Source: Platynereis dumerilii (lineage: Eukaryota > Annelida > Polychaeta > Phyllodocida > Nereididae). From it: 64,000 bases of DNA. Within the stretch, counting starts at the first letter, position 1, and the number at the start of each line of letters is the position of its first letter. The notes under the pieces were generated by a model. The model was not told the DNA's origin. It worked only from the letters and a program-made list of their open reading frames with translations, and made no database searches. The stretch spans positions 42,053,289 to 42,117,288 of the forward strand of contig JAPTHN010000004.1 of assembly GCA_026936325.1 (NCBI GenBank). Reading direction: 5' to 3'. The position numbers and the translations under genes were made by a program. Below, piece after piece: positions 31,531 through 41,812 of the stretch.

Positions 31531-32784
31531 CTACTCGACATCTGATTCTGAGTCCGTCTCTTCAAGATGCACTTGCATGTGTAATTTCAGTGTTTTATTT
31601 GTCTTTCCTCTGAACTTGATTCCACACACAGAACATCCAAATAACTTCTCTCCACAGTGTGTTGGCAGGTGATGTTCATAATGACTTTTCTCAACAAATT
31701 TTCTGTTACAAATGAAACATTCAAATAAAGTCTCCCTGTTATTTGGCTTTTCGTCACCGTGTATTTCCTTGTGTCGTGCCCGTTTAATTCTTTTCGCAAA
31801 AGGTTTACCACGGACATTGCAGGCATTAGGTTTCTCTCCATCATGTGTCCTTGCGTGACGAGAGAGATCCCTGTTACGAGGGAAGCGTTTGTTGCATACA
31901 GAACATTCATATGGCTTTTCTTTACGATGTACCAATGATATATGCTGCTTGAGGTTTCCCTTCAGACTGAACCTTTTCTTGCAGACAGAACATCCAAATG
32001 GCTTCTTTCCACTGTGTATCACCATATGCTGAGTAAGACTTTCCTTTAAAGCAAAGCTTTTCCTGCAGATGGAACATTCATGCGGTTTCTCTCCACTGTG
32101 TGTCAACATATGACGAGCGAGACTTCCTTTCATAGTGAAACTTTTCCCGCAGACGGAACATCCAAAAGGCTTTTCTCTACTAATACTATGAGTCAATATG
32201 TGCCGATTGAGACTTCCCTTTTGAGTAAACCTTTCAGTGCAGATGGTACATCCATATGGCTTCTCTTCACTATGTTTTGATTTATGCCGAGCAAGACTTC
32301 CCTTTAGAGACAACCCTTTATTGCCGCCTGAACATCCATATGGCTTCTCCCCAGCATGCGTCTTCTTGTGAGAATTGAGATGTCCCTTTTGAGCAAACTT
32401 TTTGTTACAGACGGAACATTCAAACGGCTTCTCCTTAGCATGTGTCCTCATATGAATATTCAGCTGTCGCTTTTCTGTGAAATTTTTGCTGCATAATGAA
32501 CAATGGAACACCTTCACCCCTTTATGGGTGAGCATGTGGCTTTTGAGATTCGAGTTCTGAATGTACCTTTTGCCACAAATGGAACATCCATGCGGCCTCT
32601 CTCCGGTATGAAGCTTGATGTGATCACTGAGATGTCCCCTTTGAAAGAACTTCTTGCCGCAATAAGAACACCCATGTATTCTCTCCCTTTTGTGGACTTT
32701 CTTGCCTCGATTTACTGGACGTTTCCCTCGGAACTTATCACCATTATTCGAGGAGCCCTGCAGATTCTTCTTCCTTGGTTTCAT
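31531..32784 (-). CDS. ZF-10: C2H2 poly-zinc-finger protein, 417 aa
   Basis: N-terminal basic stretch (MKPRKKNLQGSSNNGDKFRG) where the ancestral first finger has decayed, then eleven intact fingers. Two units are damaged: YGCSGGNKGL (second Cys replaced) and NACNVRGKPF. One linker is longer (THSISREKPF). The C-terminus has FECFIC and FGCSVCGIKFRGKTNKTLK, then an acidic end HLEETDSESDVE in place of the last finger, an ending shared with ZF-9. ATG at 32784. The acceptor has two tandem AGs (TTTTCAGCAG, exon from 32915 or 32918). Likely functional. Confidence 0.9.
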   Translation of the reverse strand: MKPRKKNLQGSSNNGDKFRGKRPVNRGKKVHKRERIHGCSYCGKKFFQRGHLSDHIKLHTGERPHGCSICGKRYIQNSNLKSHMLTHKGVKVFHCSLCSKNFTEKRQLNIHMRTHAKEKPFECSVCNKKFAQKGHLNSHKKTHAGEKPYGCSGGNKGLSLKGSLARHKSKHSEEKPYGCTICTERFTQKGSLNRHILTHSISREKPFGCSVCGKSFTMKGSLARHMLTHSGEKPHECSICRKSFALKESLTQHMVIHSGKKPFGCSVCKKRFSLKGNLKQHISLVHRKEKPYECSVCNKRFPRNRDLSRHARTHDGEKPNACNVRGKPFAKRIKRARHKEIHGDEKPNNRETLFECFICNRKFVEKSHYEHHLPTHCGEKLFGCSVCGIKFRGKTNKTLKLHMQVHLEETDSESDVE

Positions 32785-32915
32785 AGTTTCGTCTTGAGGA
32801 GATTTACCACTTAGTTCCTAGGCATCCAGTCAATGTTTCCTCTCAGTACTTTACTCGGAAACTTATCTCGGCAGTATTCTCGTCGCTTGGGGGTGATTCT
32901 CTTTCCCAGCCAAAT

Positions 32916-34745
32916 CTGCTGAAAATAAAATGCAGCATTTACTATGATTGGTCAACAAGAATCTTGTGATTCACAGGCTCACAGTTGGAGATTCTCATGT
33001 AAATCTAAAGTCCTCAGAAAATAAGTTTGAAGCATTAACTTAGATCTGAGACAAAACATTCTGAAACATGTAGACCTCTGAAAATAAACACTAATTTACT
33101 CTTAAAGGTTGAATGCAGGATTTATCTCGAGTTCAGCTGGGTTGTTGGAATGGTAATAGTTCAGTGAATGTTCTGTGGAATACGTGAGACCTGGGATCGA
33201 ACTTGAGCAAGTGAATACAAAAGATTTTCAGTAAACCTTCGAAAGCAATACCAGCAAAGATGTTAAACTGGTGGTCCTTTGCAGCAGTGTCAGGGCTGGG
33301 CAAAGTAAAAGATCCTCCGGACAAGCCTGGGCATGATGTGTAACAGGTTGAGGACTCCCAATCTCTACTATATCATTAAACAGCCTTTTAAATATGAATG
33401 CACAGAACTGGTCTCAATTGGCTTCACTTACTATATAGGCATCTCAATCCGAAATGAAGCAAACAATCTTATGACCCAAAATATATTTCAGTTAACAGTC
33501 CTATCTCAGCGCAATGACCATTGTGATGTCATTGCCATTGACAGTGAGTGAGTGAGTGAAGTGTTTTATGCCCCATCGGCACTGGTGTGGGCTATTTAGA
33601 GGCAACAATTACCATTGACAGATTTAACTTGTAGAAACAGCTTGTAGATATAATGCCTGTGGGCAGCTGCTGAGGTAGCCACCTAACCTATTGACATTGA
33701 AAAACCAATTTCATAACAAATCCCCTGGTTTTGTAATCTTCTTATTGTTCCGTTTTTATCAGGTTAATAATCTTTCAATTCGACAAGCAGTTTTTGTTGA
33801 CCTCATTCTAACAGGCATTGAAGCTCATGAATTCAATGCAATGGCAACCTTTGAGCAATGGGAAGTTTGGAAACACTCAGTGGCTGCCACCCAATTGGAT
33901 TTACCCTTCAAAAGTGACAGATATGACAGAGTAACTATCTTGGTTAATTGGACAAAGACATACACGCCTTTTCTAAAATGGACACTATCGGTTTTATATG
34001 TCCTATTCACATCCCTTATTTAAAGATAAAGATACTACAAAAAATATTATCAGTATTAACTATTTTTAATCAGCAAAACATGAAATGACTTACACATTCT
34101 GGCCACAGTCAACATTGTCACTGGTCGATGAGGATTGAGGAGATATAGAAATAGAGTGATATTTGTTTGACCAAACGTTATTACAACAAATTGAATGTAA
34201 CATATATTCTAACAACAGCTATTTAAACAGTCACAATTATGATGTTTATTTCTAAAATGCAGATAAATCATATGATTATTGTGTATAATCTCATTTTCAA
34301 TGTGTATTATCTGTACTTTTTCTCCCTTTGTGGAGGTGAAATAAATAAAATAAACAGAATTTGATGGTTGTTACATTTTAACAACATATACCATGTATAT
34401 ACCTCATGCACAAAATCCAGCAAATCATTATATTATATATTCATGGTAGCGGAGTCCTATCACCAATTACACCAGAACTGCTGAAAAGAACCAGTGCTAA
34501 CAGAACTTTCACAAACCTTCATCAACCAAGCAAATGAAAAGATTACATGCCATTTATAGGTACTATTGCAGTCATCACATCATTATGGTCTCTTTACTCA
34601 AAATAGCATTTACATGTATTGTATACATTTGAGCGTCAAGCCAGCTTCCCAGAAGCTACTTTACATGAATAAAACCTTGGGGGTTTCACTAATGTGTATG
34701 AACATAATGATAAACTTCATGCAAAATGCTGTATGATATTATGAC
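32916..34745. other. Spacer between ZF-10 and ZF-11
   Basis: Contains the NAGNAG acceptor of ZF-10. A decayed tRNA-type SINE lies at 33120-33330 and a 64-bp GTGAG insert at 33544-33607. A block at 33690-33840 shares GACATTGAAAAACCAATTTC and following words with the upstream DNA of ZF-6/ZF-7. The ZF-11 3' flank runs about 34040-34600. No gene. Confidence 0.45.
33544..33607 (+). mobile_element. 64-bp GTGAG-type SINE insert
   Basis: Starts GTGAGTGAGTGAGTGAAGTG and is flanked by 13-bp repeats, ATTGCCATTGACA (33531-33543) and ATTACCATTGACA (33608-33620). It is longer at its right end than the copy in ZF-2. Confidence 0.85.
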
Positions 34746-34749
34746 TCCT

Positions 34750-35095
34750 CAAACGTGTGTACAGGTATGATCTTCCAGAGCTCGAGCAAGGCTGAATTGT
34801 TCTCACAACTTCTCAATTTATTTGTTCATTAACTTCCAACATTGCAAGCAAGGCTGAATTGTTCACAACTTCTCCATGTATACAAGTATGAACTTCAAGA
34901 GGGCGAGAAAGGCTGAATTATTCATATATCTTCTTCTCCATGGTCATATATCTTGCATCCCATGTAAGAAATTCAGGAGTGCGAGCGAAGCTGAATTTTT
35001 TCCAGCACACCTAATGTCCATATCGGTTCTCCCCACCGTGCATTTCCTAGTATGATTTAATTTTTCTTTTGCCTACTTCAGAACCTAATTCCAAT
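34750..35095 (-). pseudogene. Remains of the family C-terminus downstream of ZF-11
   Basis: Minus-strand DNA still aligns with the penultimate/last finger junction (GGAAATGCACGGTGGGGAGA, GTGCTGGAAAAAATTCAGC). Three or four decayed copies of the last half-finger tail (GCAAGGCTGAATTGTTC) follow at 34790-34935. The frame is lost. It shows that ZF-11 once had the standard ending. Confidence 0.65.
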
Positions 35096-35144
35096 TATAC
35101 AAATAAGAATTAAATTAAATAAATAATTAAACAATACAAGGATA

Positions 35145-37034
35145 TCAACTGCAGTGTTGAAGTCCATGAGCTTGGGTCTCTGAGGCATGAGCCACGGTCT
35201 CGGTCTCAGAGGCATAAGCCTCGGTCTCGGTTGCATGAGCCTCGATCTCAGAGGCATGAGTCTTGGTCTCTGATGCGTGAGCCTCAGTCTCAGTCTCAAA
35301 GGCATGAGTCTCGGTCTTGAAGGTAGGAGTTTCGGTCTCGGAGGCATGAGCCACAGTCTCGGTCTTGGAAATATGAGCTTCAGTCACGGAAGCAAGTGTC
35401 TCGGTCTCTGAGGCATGGATCTTGGTCTCTGTCTCGGAGACTTGAGTTTCCGTCTCGAAGGCACGAGCCTCTGTCCCGGTCGCATGGGTCTCGGTCTCGG
35501 TGGCATAGTTCTTGGTCTCTGAGGCGTGAGCCTTTGTCTCGGTCTCAGAGGCATCAGTCTCAGTCTCGGAGGCATGGGAATCAGACTCTGAAGCACGAGA
35601 CTCGGTCTCTGTCTCGGAGGCATAAGCATCCCTCCCGGTTGCAGAGGCATGAGCCCCTGCCTCGGAGGCATGCCCATGAGTCTCCGTCTCTGTATCGGAG
35701 GAATGAATCATGGTCTCTGAGGCATGAGCCTCCAACTCTGTATCGGAGGCATGCGCCTCAAACTTGGTCTCGGAGGCATGAGCCTCGGTCTCGAAGGCAT
35801 GTCCATGAGCCTCAGTCTCAGTCTCAGAGGCATGAGTCACGGTCTCGGAGGCATGAGCCTCCATCTCGGTCTCGTATGCCCTGTCCTCAACACTGAACCC
35901 TTGATCATTGCCATTGTGTTTTTTCAAATGAACAGTCAAACTCCATTTACGTGCAAACTTCTTGTTACATACAGTACACTCGTATGGCTTCTCTCCAGTA
36001 TGTGTCAGCATATGACGAGTGAGGACACATCTTTGAACAAAGCTTTTGCCACACAAATAACATCCGTACGGCTTATCTCCACTGTGTATCCTGAAATGAG
36101 CGTCGAGATTATCCTTTGTAAAAAATTTCTTGTTGCAAACCGAACATTCATGCGTTTTCTCTCCATCATGTGTCCCCATATGACGAATGAGGTTTGCCTT
36201 TAGGGTGAACTTTACGTGACATAAGGTACACTCATACTCTTTCTCCTTAGTGTGTGTCACGACATGACGAACGAGATTTCCTTTCTGAGTAAACCGTTTG
36301 TTGCAGACATAACACTGATACGGCATCAGTCCTATATGTGTCCTCATATGCATATTTAGACTTCCCTTCAGCGTGAACTTCTTGTCGCACAGAGTACACT
36401 CATGCAACTTCTCATCACTGTGGGACACCATATGACGATCGAGACTTTGCTTATCACGGAACGTTTTGCTGCAAACGGAACACTCAAATGGCTTCTCATC
36501 AGTATGGGTCTTCAAGTGACGATTGAGACTTCCCTTTTCAGAGAAGCTACTCTTACAAATAGAACATTCATATGGCTTCTCTCCAGTATGTGTCCGCATA
36601 TGATTTTTGAGATTCGAGGCTTGAGCAAACGCTTGCCTGCAGATGGAACATGCATATGGCTTCTCTCCAGTGTGGATTCTCAAATGGGCTTCAAGATTAT
36701 GCTTCAGAGTGAACAATTTGTCGCACACGTGACACCCGTACATCTTCTCTCCCGTATGTGTCTTGACATGGTCGTCCAGGTGACTCTTCTGAAAGAAGTC
36801 CTTGTCACAGAAGGAACATTTGTGAATCCTCTCTCTCTTACGCACAGTGTCAATATGCTCGGTTGGTTCGAAGGATGATTGGGGCTTTTCGTCCTCCATA
36901 TGCTCGGATGGATGGACGGATGATTGGGGCATTTCGTCCTCCATATGCTCGGATGGATGGACGGATGATTGGGGCTCTTCGTCATCCATATGCTCGGATG
37001 GATGGATGGATGATTGGGGCTTTTCGTCCTCCAT
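35145..37034 (-). CDS. ZF-11: C2H2 protein with SINE-derived N-terminus and acidic SETE tail, 629 aa
   Basis: Three parts. Residues 1-60: four 15-residue repeats (MEDEKPQSSIHPSEH and variants). Residues about 70-390: eleven regular intact fingers from HKCSFCDKDF to YECTVCNKKF, with little decay. Residues about 400-629: low-complexity acidic repeats built on HASETETEA, predicted disordered. The family FECFIC C-terminus is absent; its remains lie downstream. ATG 37034 and the four repeats derive from the 3' tail of a family-A SINE whose body continues to 37135. The older N-terminus (VNPLRAKLRKQGR..) lies beyond it in another frame. The acceptor exon begins at 37347. The fingers are the best kept of the array, so it is probably active. 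Confidence 0.87.
   Translation of the reverse strand: MEDEKPQSSIHPSEHMDDEEPQSSVHPSEHMEDEMPQSSVHPSEHMEDEKPQSSFEPTEHIDTVRKRERIHKCSFCDKDFFQKSHLDDHVKTHTGEKMYGCHVCDKLFTLKHNLEAHLRIHTGEKPYACSICRQAFAQASNLKNHMRTHTGEKPYECSICKSSFSEKGSLNRHLKTHTDEKPFECSVCSKTFRDKQSLDRHMVSHSDEKLHECTLCDKKFTLKGSLNMHMRTHIGLMPYQCYVCNKRFTQKGNLVRHVVTHTKEKEYECTLCHVKFTLKANLIRHMGTHDGEKTHECSVCNKKFFTKDNLDAHFRIHSGDKPYGCYLCGKSFVQRCVLTRHMLTHTGEKPYECTVCNKKFARKWSLTVHLKKHNGNDQGFSVEDRAYETEMEAHASETVTHASETETEAHGHAFETEAHASETKFEAHASDTELEAHASETMIHSSDTETETHGHASEAGAHASATGRDAYASETETESRASESDSHASETETDASETETKAHASETKNYATETETHATGTEARAFETETQVSETETKIHASETETLASVTEAHISKTETVAHASETETPTFKTETHAFETETEAHASETKTHASEIEAHATETEAYASETETVAHASETQAHGLQHCS
35160..35880 (-). 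repeat. Coding repeat HASETETEA, ZF-11 tail
   Basis: Some 720 bp made of 6- and 18-bp steps (GAGACC/GAGGCTCATGCC on minus) that encode Ser-Glu-Thr-Glu and His-Ala runs. Open in one frame throughout, with many substitutions and few length changes out of frame, which suggests constraint. Confidence 0.85.
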
Positions 37035-37135
37035 TTATGCACTTGGTAGGCTAATAAGGACCAGAGAATGACAAGGCAATTAGGCAAAGGATGATTGAAA
37101 CATCCAACCAACATAGGCCCAGGTGAGGTCGATAT
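36855..37135 (-). mobile_element. SINE family A with its tail amplified 4 times (45-bp unit), part of the ZF-11 CDS
   Basis: On minus, 37135-37025 reads CACCTGGGCCTATGTTGG..CCTACCAAGTGCATAAATG, the SINE body. The tail AAAGCCCCAATCATCCATCC follows and repeats four times to 36855 with small changes. Other copies in the window (26533, 41622, 54278) have the same order of blocks. Confidence 0.85.
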
Positions 37136-37347
37136 GCCTGGAAGTTTCGCTTTAACTTTCACGACAAACTGAACATATCTGAAAATTGTTCTTCCTTGCT
37201 TTCTCAGTTTTGCCCTGAGGGGATTCACCACTTGGTCTCTTAGAATACAGTTGAGCAGTTTCCTTTCAGCATTTTATTCGGACACCATCTTTGCAGTTTC
37301 TGGTTGGTTGCTTGGGGGCGATGCAGTTTCCAAGATGAACGACGCCG

Positions 37348-37880
37348 CTGAAAGTAAAATGTAGCACTTACTATGGTTAGTTTCAACAAGAACCCACATA
37401 CACAGAGACTCACCATCACACCAGGTCCAGCGAAAGAATGTGAAAATCCTGTCAAGAGAGAAAAAGAAGCTCAATAGAGCTATAAAGGGGGCCATTCTGA
37501 TCATGATCCACCAACCGACATTAAAACGAGACGGGGGGGGGGGGGGCACTACCAACTTCCAAATATCTGGGACAGTTTGTTGTGATCTCAAGCTGTGAAA
37601 AACACCAACACAGCTTGTCGTCATTAACTTGTGAACAAGAGCCCTACAGAATATAGCTGAAAGCTGAAACACTTTTACGTCTGAAGGAAAATTGACTTCT
37701 TAAAATGGATTTTAAACGGACATAGATGAATTTAGACAGTGAAGAACCCATGGGTTTTCCAACGGAGGTGATGGGTGCCTTGAATCATGTCCCCTGTATC
37801 CAACAGATTCTTCAAACAGCACTGCCTGGCCTATCACTATTTAAAGCCACAGATAGACAGACAGAAAGAGTGAGGCATCC
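37348..37880. other. Upstream region of ZF-11
   Basis: Acceptor TTTTACTTTCAG (minus) next to 37347. A 14-base G-run lies at about 37533-37547. No other feature seen. Confidence 0.45.
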
Positions 37881-39040
37881 AAGCCAATTCCCATGTATAT
37901 ATTTTTCATTATTTGGCATGTTCACAAATTCGTGGAGGTGTAAAAACGAGCATGTACGAATTTGTGGACATGAAAAAACGAGCATAGGTGATCTTGTACA
38001 TGTAATAACTAACACTCGTGTATGTGCTTTATTATTCATTCGTGTATCTGCTAACACTAACATTCGTGGAAGTGCTATATCATTAGGGTTTAGTGTTAAA
38101 ATTAGGTTTAGAGTTAGTTTTAGCCAAGTTTAAGGTTGCAATGTTCGTTTTTGCACCTACACAAATTCGTGAATTGCAATATTTCACACTTACACGAATG
38201 CCAAATTCGTGCATATGTTCGTTTTTGCAGGTACAGGCCTGGTCAAAGCTGTAGGGATAGGGCCAAAATCTGGCCCCTTCATTTTACCCCAATCTACAGT
38301 AGTTGCAAACCACCAACGTTTATCACCCTAAATGTCATTTTTATCATCACCTTGTAAAGCTTATGCTCCCCATATGTCCTCAGTTTCCTTCTACCCCCTT
38401 GTGACCCAGTTTGGATGTAAGTATAGTATCACATGGTTAAAAGGTGTATAATTGACCAACTCAGTAGCATTCCAGGATACAGGCGGACAAGAATTTATGG
38501 AGACTAGCATCATAGCTATCTGAATTACATGTGGATTTCTTTAATGACAAATTAAAGAGCAAGTAAATTTTCATTGTAACATTGCACTAATGACTTTTCT
38601 AAAATAAAATCGTTTGTGTATATATAACAAACAATGCAATTACTGAATAAGGTTGGGGGGGGGGGTTTGCTGCCTTTCTTGGAGGAGATAAATACAATGA
38701 TCAATCCTGCAGAAAAGTACTCAAGACTTGGGACTAATTTATATACATTTTAGAATTCAACCTCCTTTATTAAATTAGCATTGATTACTTTGTGTGTTAA
38801 TAACAAACATTAAGTTGTAGAATAATATGTAAATGGTGCAGCCATGAAATTCACGCAGCACTTAAAAACTTTTTGTTAGACCTACAGGTTACCATAACTT
38901 TCATATTTATTTCATATTCAATGTATGAAAGGCAGTTATGTAACAGTTTCAAAAAATTGAAATACAGATCTATATAAAGAAAGACAAAGATAAATTATGT
39001 AGACGATAGAAAGATAAAATACATCAAGAATATAACAGAT

Positions 39041-39043
39041 AGA

Positions 39044-39090
<47 letters not shown>

Positions 39091-39091
39091 T
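39041..39091. repeat. (GATA)n microsatellite
   Basis: About 12 uninterrupted GATA units. Confidence 0.9.
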
Positions 39092-39857
39092 GAAATTGAT
39101 AACTAGGATTATAGATAAATAGGAGTGATAGACAATCAGCTACATAGTAAATAGGCAGACAACACTGAAAACTGCCTAATTTAAGTCTATGTTAGATTGT
39201 TGATATTAATTATAGCAATAAGAAACAATGACATGATTTGAAATTAAGATCACTGTTACATAATAATCAGTTTAAAATGATTATGCAACTTTAAATTTGT
39301 TATGTTTTCTTGTTGACTGATTTGAAAAGAAATTAATCAATTGTTAATAATTTAATTTAGCTTGTCAAGGCTGATAATTAACTATTCCATAAAAATTATA
39401 GGTATAGGGAATACTAATGGAGAAATTGAATTTTTAAGACACTTTTGAAGATGAATATGTTATGTTTTGCTAAATTCGAAACTAAATCATTGATAAGAAG
39501 CTGGACCCACTTGACCTAATTTCCTGCTGTGGACTGTTGATGTTAAGACCATCACTGCACAGATTTTTGAGCCCTCTCTTATGCTCAATTTGCTTCGCGA
39601 ATATAATTATTACTCACCCCACCCCTCTACCTTTTGACAATAAACTTATTGCTCCATGGCTTCATCATTGCTTACTTGGCAAACAATCCTCAATTTCAAT
39701 TTGGCTATGTATACTTCAGTGTTAACTTACAGAAAATTATTCAATTTCCATGAAACTCTTCTTACTCAGTTGTCTTTTTATGTTCTTGATTTCTAGTGAT
39801 CAAAAGCACTTAATTTGAAGAAAAGTCATTTTTGGTTTTAACTTTTAAGACATGTAA

Positions 39858-40270
39858 GGGACCGTTGAGACTTTATGACTGGGGGGGGTGGGAGTTTTGG
39901 CCGAGGGGGTACTTACTTTTCTCGCGTGTTTCAAGGGGGGGTATTAATTTTTGACAACACTTCCGAGGGGGGGGTAAGAAATTTTAACAAAGAAAAAATG
40001 TTAAAAAAACGCATAAACTCATTTTATGTGGACTTTTTTACGCGCCACAGTCCGCGAAATGACGCGAATCTGTACGCGTGGCTGTGTATAACAGTATATG
40101 TATGTGTGTATTGCTCTGTATGTCGAGGGGGGGGGGTACTAAAAATATGCGTGAAACCTAAGGGTGGGGTACTAAAAATTTGCATGAAACTCAAGGGGGG
40201 GGTATTAATTTTTGACGGGAAGTTCCAGCAAAACTCCCACCCCCCCCAGTCAAAAATTCTGAACGGTCCC
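39858..40270. mobile_element. 413-bp PIF/Harbinger-like MITE
   Basis: The ends GGGACCGTTGAGACTTTATG and, reversed, GGGACCGTTCAGAATTTTTG continue with TGACTGGGGGGGGTGGGAG in both, giving about 45 bp of inverted repeat. TAA flanks both sides (39855-39857, 40271-40273). A 3-bp TWA target is typical of PIF/Harbinger. The interior has three GGGGGGTANTAATTTTTGAC-like words. Confidence 0.8.
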
Positions 40271-41029
40271 TAATTACTTGGCTGCACAATTCACGAAGAC
40301 CTACTGATTGATACACCCTATAAATTAATTAAAATTATGACTTTAATCTTAGACCAACAAGGAAATGTCCTTCAGCCGAAGAGACAGTCATGGTAATAAA
40401 TTAAATAAACAGCTGTTTTAGCCTGATTATAATTAATACTGTTTCATGAAAGAAGACCTCCACTTCATAATATGACATATTTATTATTTTAATGTTTTAC
40501 AGATGATTTCATATTTGTAGACTAAAGGACTGAATGTGTTTTTTTTTCTAGGACATGTTATGAAAAGTGTTTTAAATTGTTTTTTCTTCTACTTTTTATT
40601 ATAATAAAAGTTTATTTTTTACTACTGCGAATATCCACATTTTTCTCAAGCGAAAGTTGAGAATGAACTGTTCAGTCGTGCCCCAAGAACCATCTTTGGT
40701 TCCAGAATGGTTGGAAATTTTACTCTGACAAGGATCTGTCTTTGCCCATCCTAGTAAGCATGGTTCTGGGACATGGGGTAAAATATACAATGTGCATCTC
40801 AATGTCTATGTAGGCCACCTTCTGGATTTGGGTCCCTCGTGTGGTGTTGACATGAGCTAAGAATTTATGGCCATTAAAATTATGTGGTCATGACCACAGG
40901 GTCAACAGACAGATAAGCCCAAAAAGGGGTAAAATAACGTCCTACAGCTTTGACCAGGCCTGGGTATACAAATTCGTGTGCATGCCAAATATTGAAAAAT
41001 ATATACCTCCAAGTCCTTCATAGGTACTG

Positions 41030-41103
41030 ACAACCAGGGGCATACCTAGAAATGGCCTGGGGGGGCGGATGGCCCAATGCCCCCCCCCTAAATACACCAC
41101 TGC
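41030..41103. mobile_element. Short C/G-run foldback MITE
   Basis: CAGGGGCATACCTAGAAATGGCC at left and the reversed right end CAGTGGTGTATTTAGGGGGG. Similar copies lie at 42564-42716 and about 57012-57250 (CGTATCTGGAAATTGCC / CCATTTCTAGATACG). Confidence 0.6.
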
Positions 41104-41165
41104 TGACAGCGGTTCATTGCTGAGATGACAAATAAGAGTGGGAGACTGGGGTGGATTGATGATGG

Positions 41166-41621
41166 CAGGGTTTCCACTTGTATCAGATTTTGAAATTCCC
41201 TGACTTTTCCCTGCCTCCAACATTTTCCTGATCGCAAAAAAGGTTCTCACGCAAAATTTTGGACTGCAATTCAAGGGCTTTTGTATATTTATGTTGCAAC
41301 TTGAAACAAAAAGAAAAGCTAAGTTGCCCACTCATGGCACTCAAGTCGAAGATGCCTTGAACAATATATTTCTGATTTTAAGGCCACTTCAAAATTACCA
41401 AACAGGTCAGGTGGGAAAATGTCATAAATTTCTTTGTCATTCTTGTCAAGAAACCATCGCCATTTGCGTCTTGAATTAGTTTTTATGCTAAATTTCCCTG
41501 ACCAGGTCAGTTTTCCTTGACTTCTTGCAAAATATAAAATTTCCTGGACTAATTTCAAAGTTCTCTGACTTTTCCCTGACCTTTAATTTCCCTGACTTTT
41601 CCATGACCAGTGGCAACCCTG
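41166..41621. mobile_element. 456-bp hAT-like MITE inserted in a SINE
   Basis: Begins CAGGGTTTCCAC and ends, reversed, CAGGGTTGCCACTGGTCATG. The interior is rich in CCCTGACTTTTCC on both strands. The left flank GGATTGATGATGG and right flank TGATTGGGGCTTTACG are both pieces of the family-A SINE, so the element split that SINE. An internal part also occurs at 7205-7330. Confidence 0.7.
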
Positions 41622-41812
41622 TGATTGGGGCTTTACGCCCTGTATTTATGAAACTGGCAGGCTATTTAGGACAGGCAGAGAACATGACATAGAGTGAAAG
41701 GATGATTGAAACGGACATAGGCCAGGGTGACCATACAAGAGCTGAATTCGAACCTAAGACCCAGCAATTTGGAACCTATCATGTTACCACTGGACCAACC
41801 ATCCCCAAGTGA
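41622..41812 (-). mobile_element. SINE family A, nearly full
   Basis: On minus: head GGTTGGTCCAGTGGTAAC (A-box), GGTTCGAATTCAGC (B-box), TCACCCTGGCCTATG, CCTGCCAGTTTCATAAATAC, and AGGGCGTAAAGCCCCAATCA tail. Its last bases lie beyond the hAT-like insert at 41152-41165. Confidence 0.8.

Larger units (their letters stand above)
38234..40962. mobile_element. 2.7-kb DNA transposon, 22-bp inverted ends
   Basis: Both ends read CAGGCCTGGTCAAAGCTG inward, and 22 bases match. The flanking 4-bp repeat GGTA on each side fits a target duplication. The interior is AT-rich with a GATA run (39041-39091) and no transposase reading frame, so it is non-autonomous or decayed. The superfamily is not clear. Confidence 0.7.
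37880..41015. mobile_element. Outer foldback element split by a 2.7-kb insertion
   Basis: The left edge (CCAAGCC..TATATATTTTTCATTATTTGGCATG, about 37880-37925) is inverted at the right edge (40975-41015 reversed: CTTGGAGGTATATATTTTTC, AATATTTGGCATG). Between them are four or five inverted and direct copies of ACAAATTCGTGNAGGTG / CGTTTTTGCACCTAC. Without the insert the element is about 400 bp. Confidence 0.65.
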
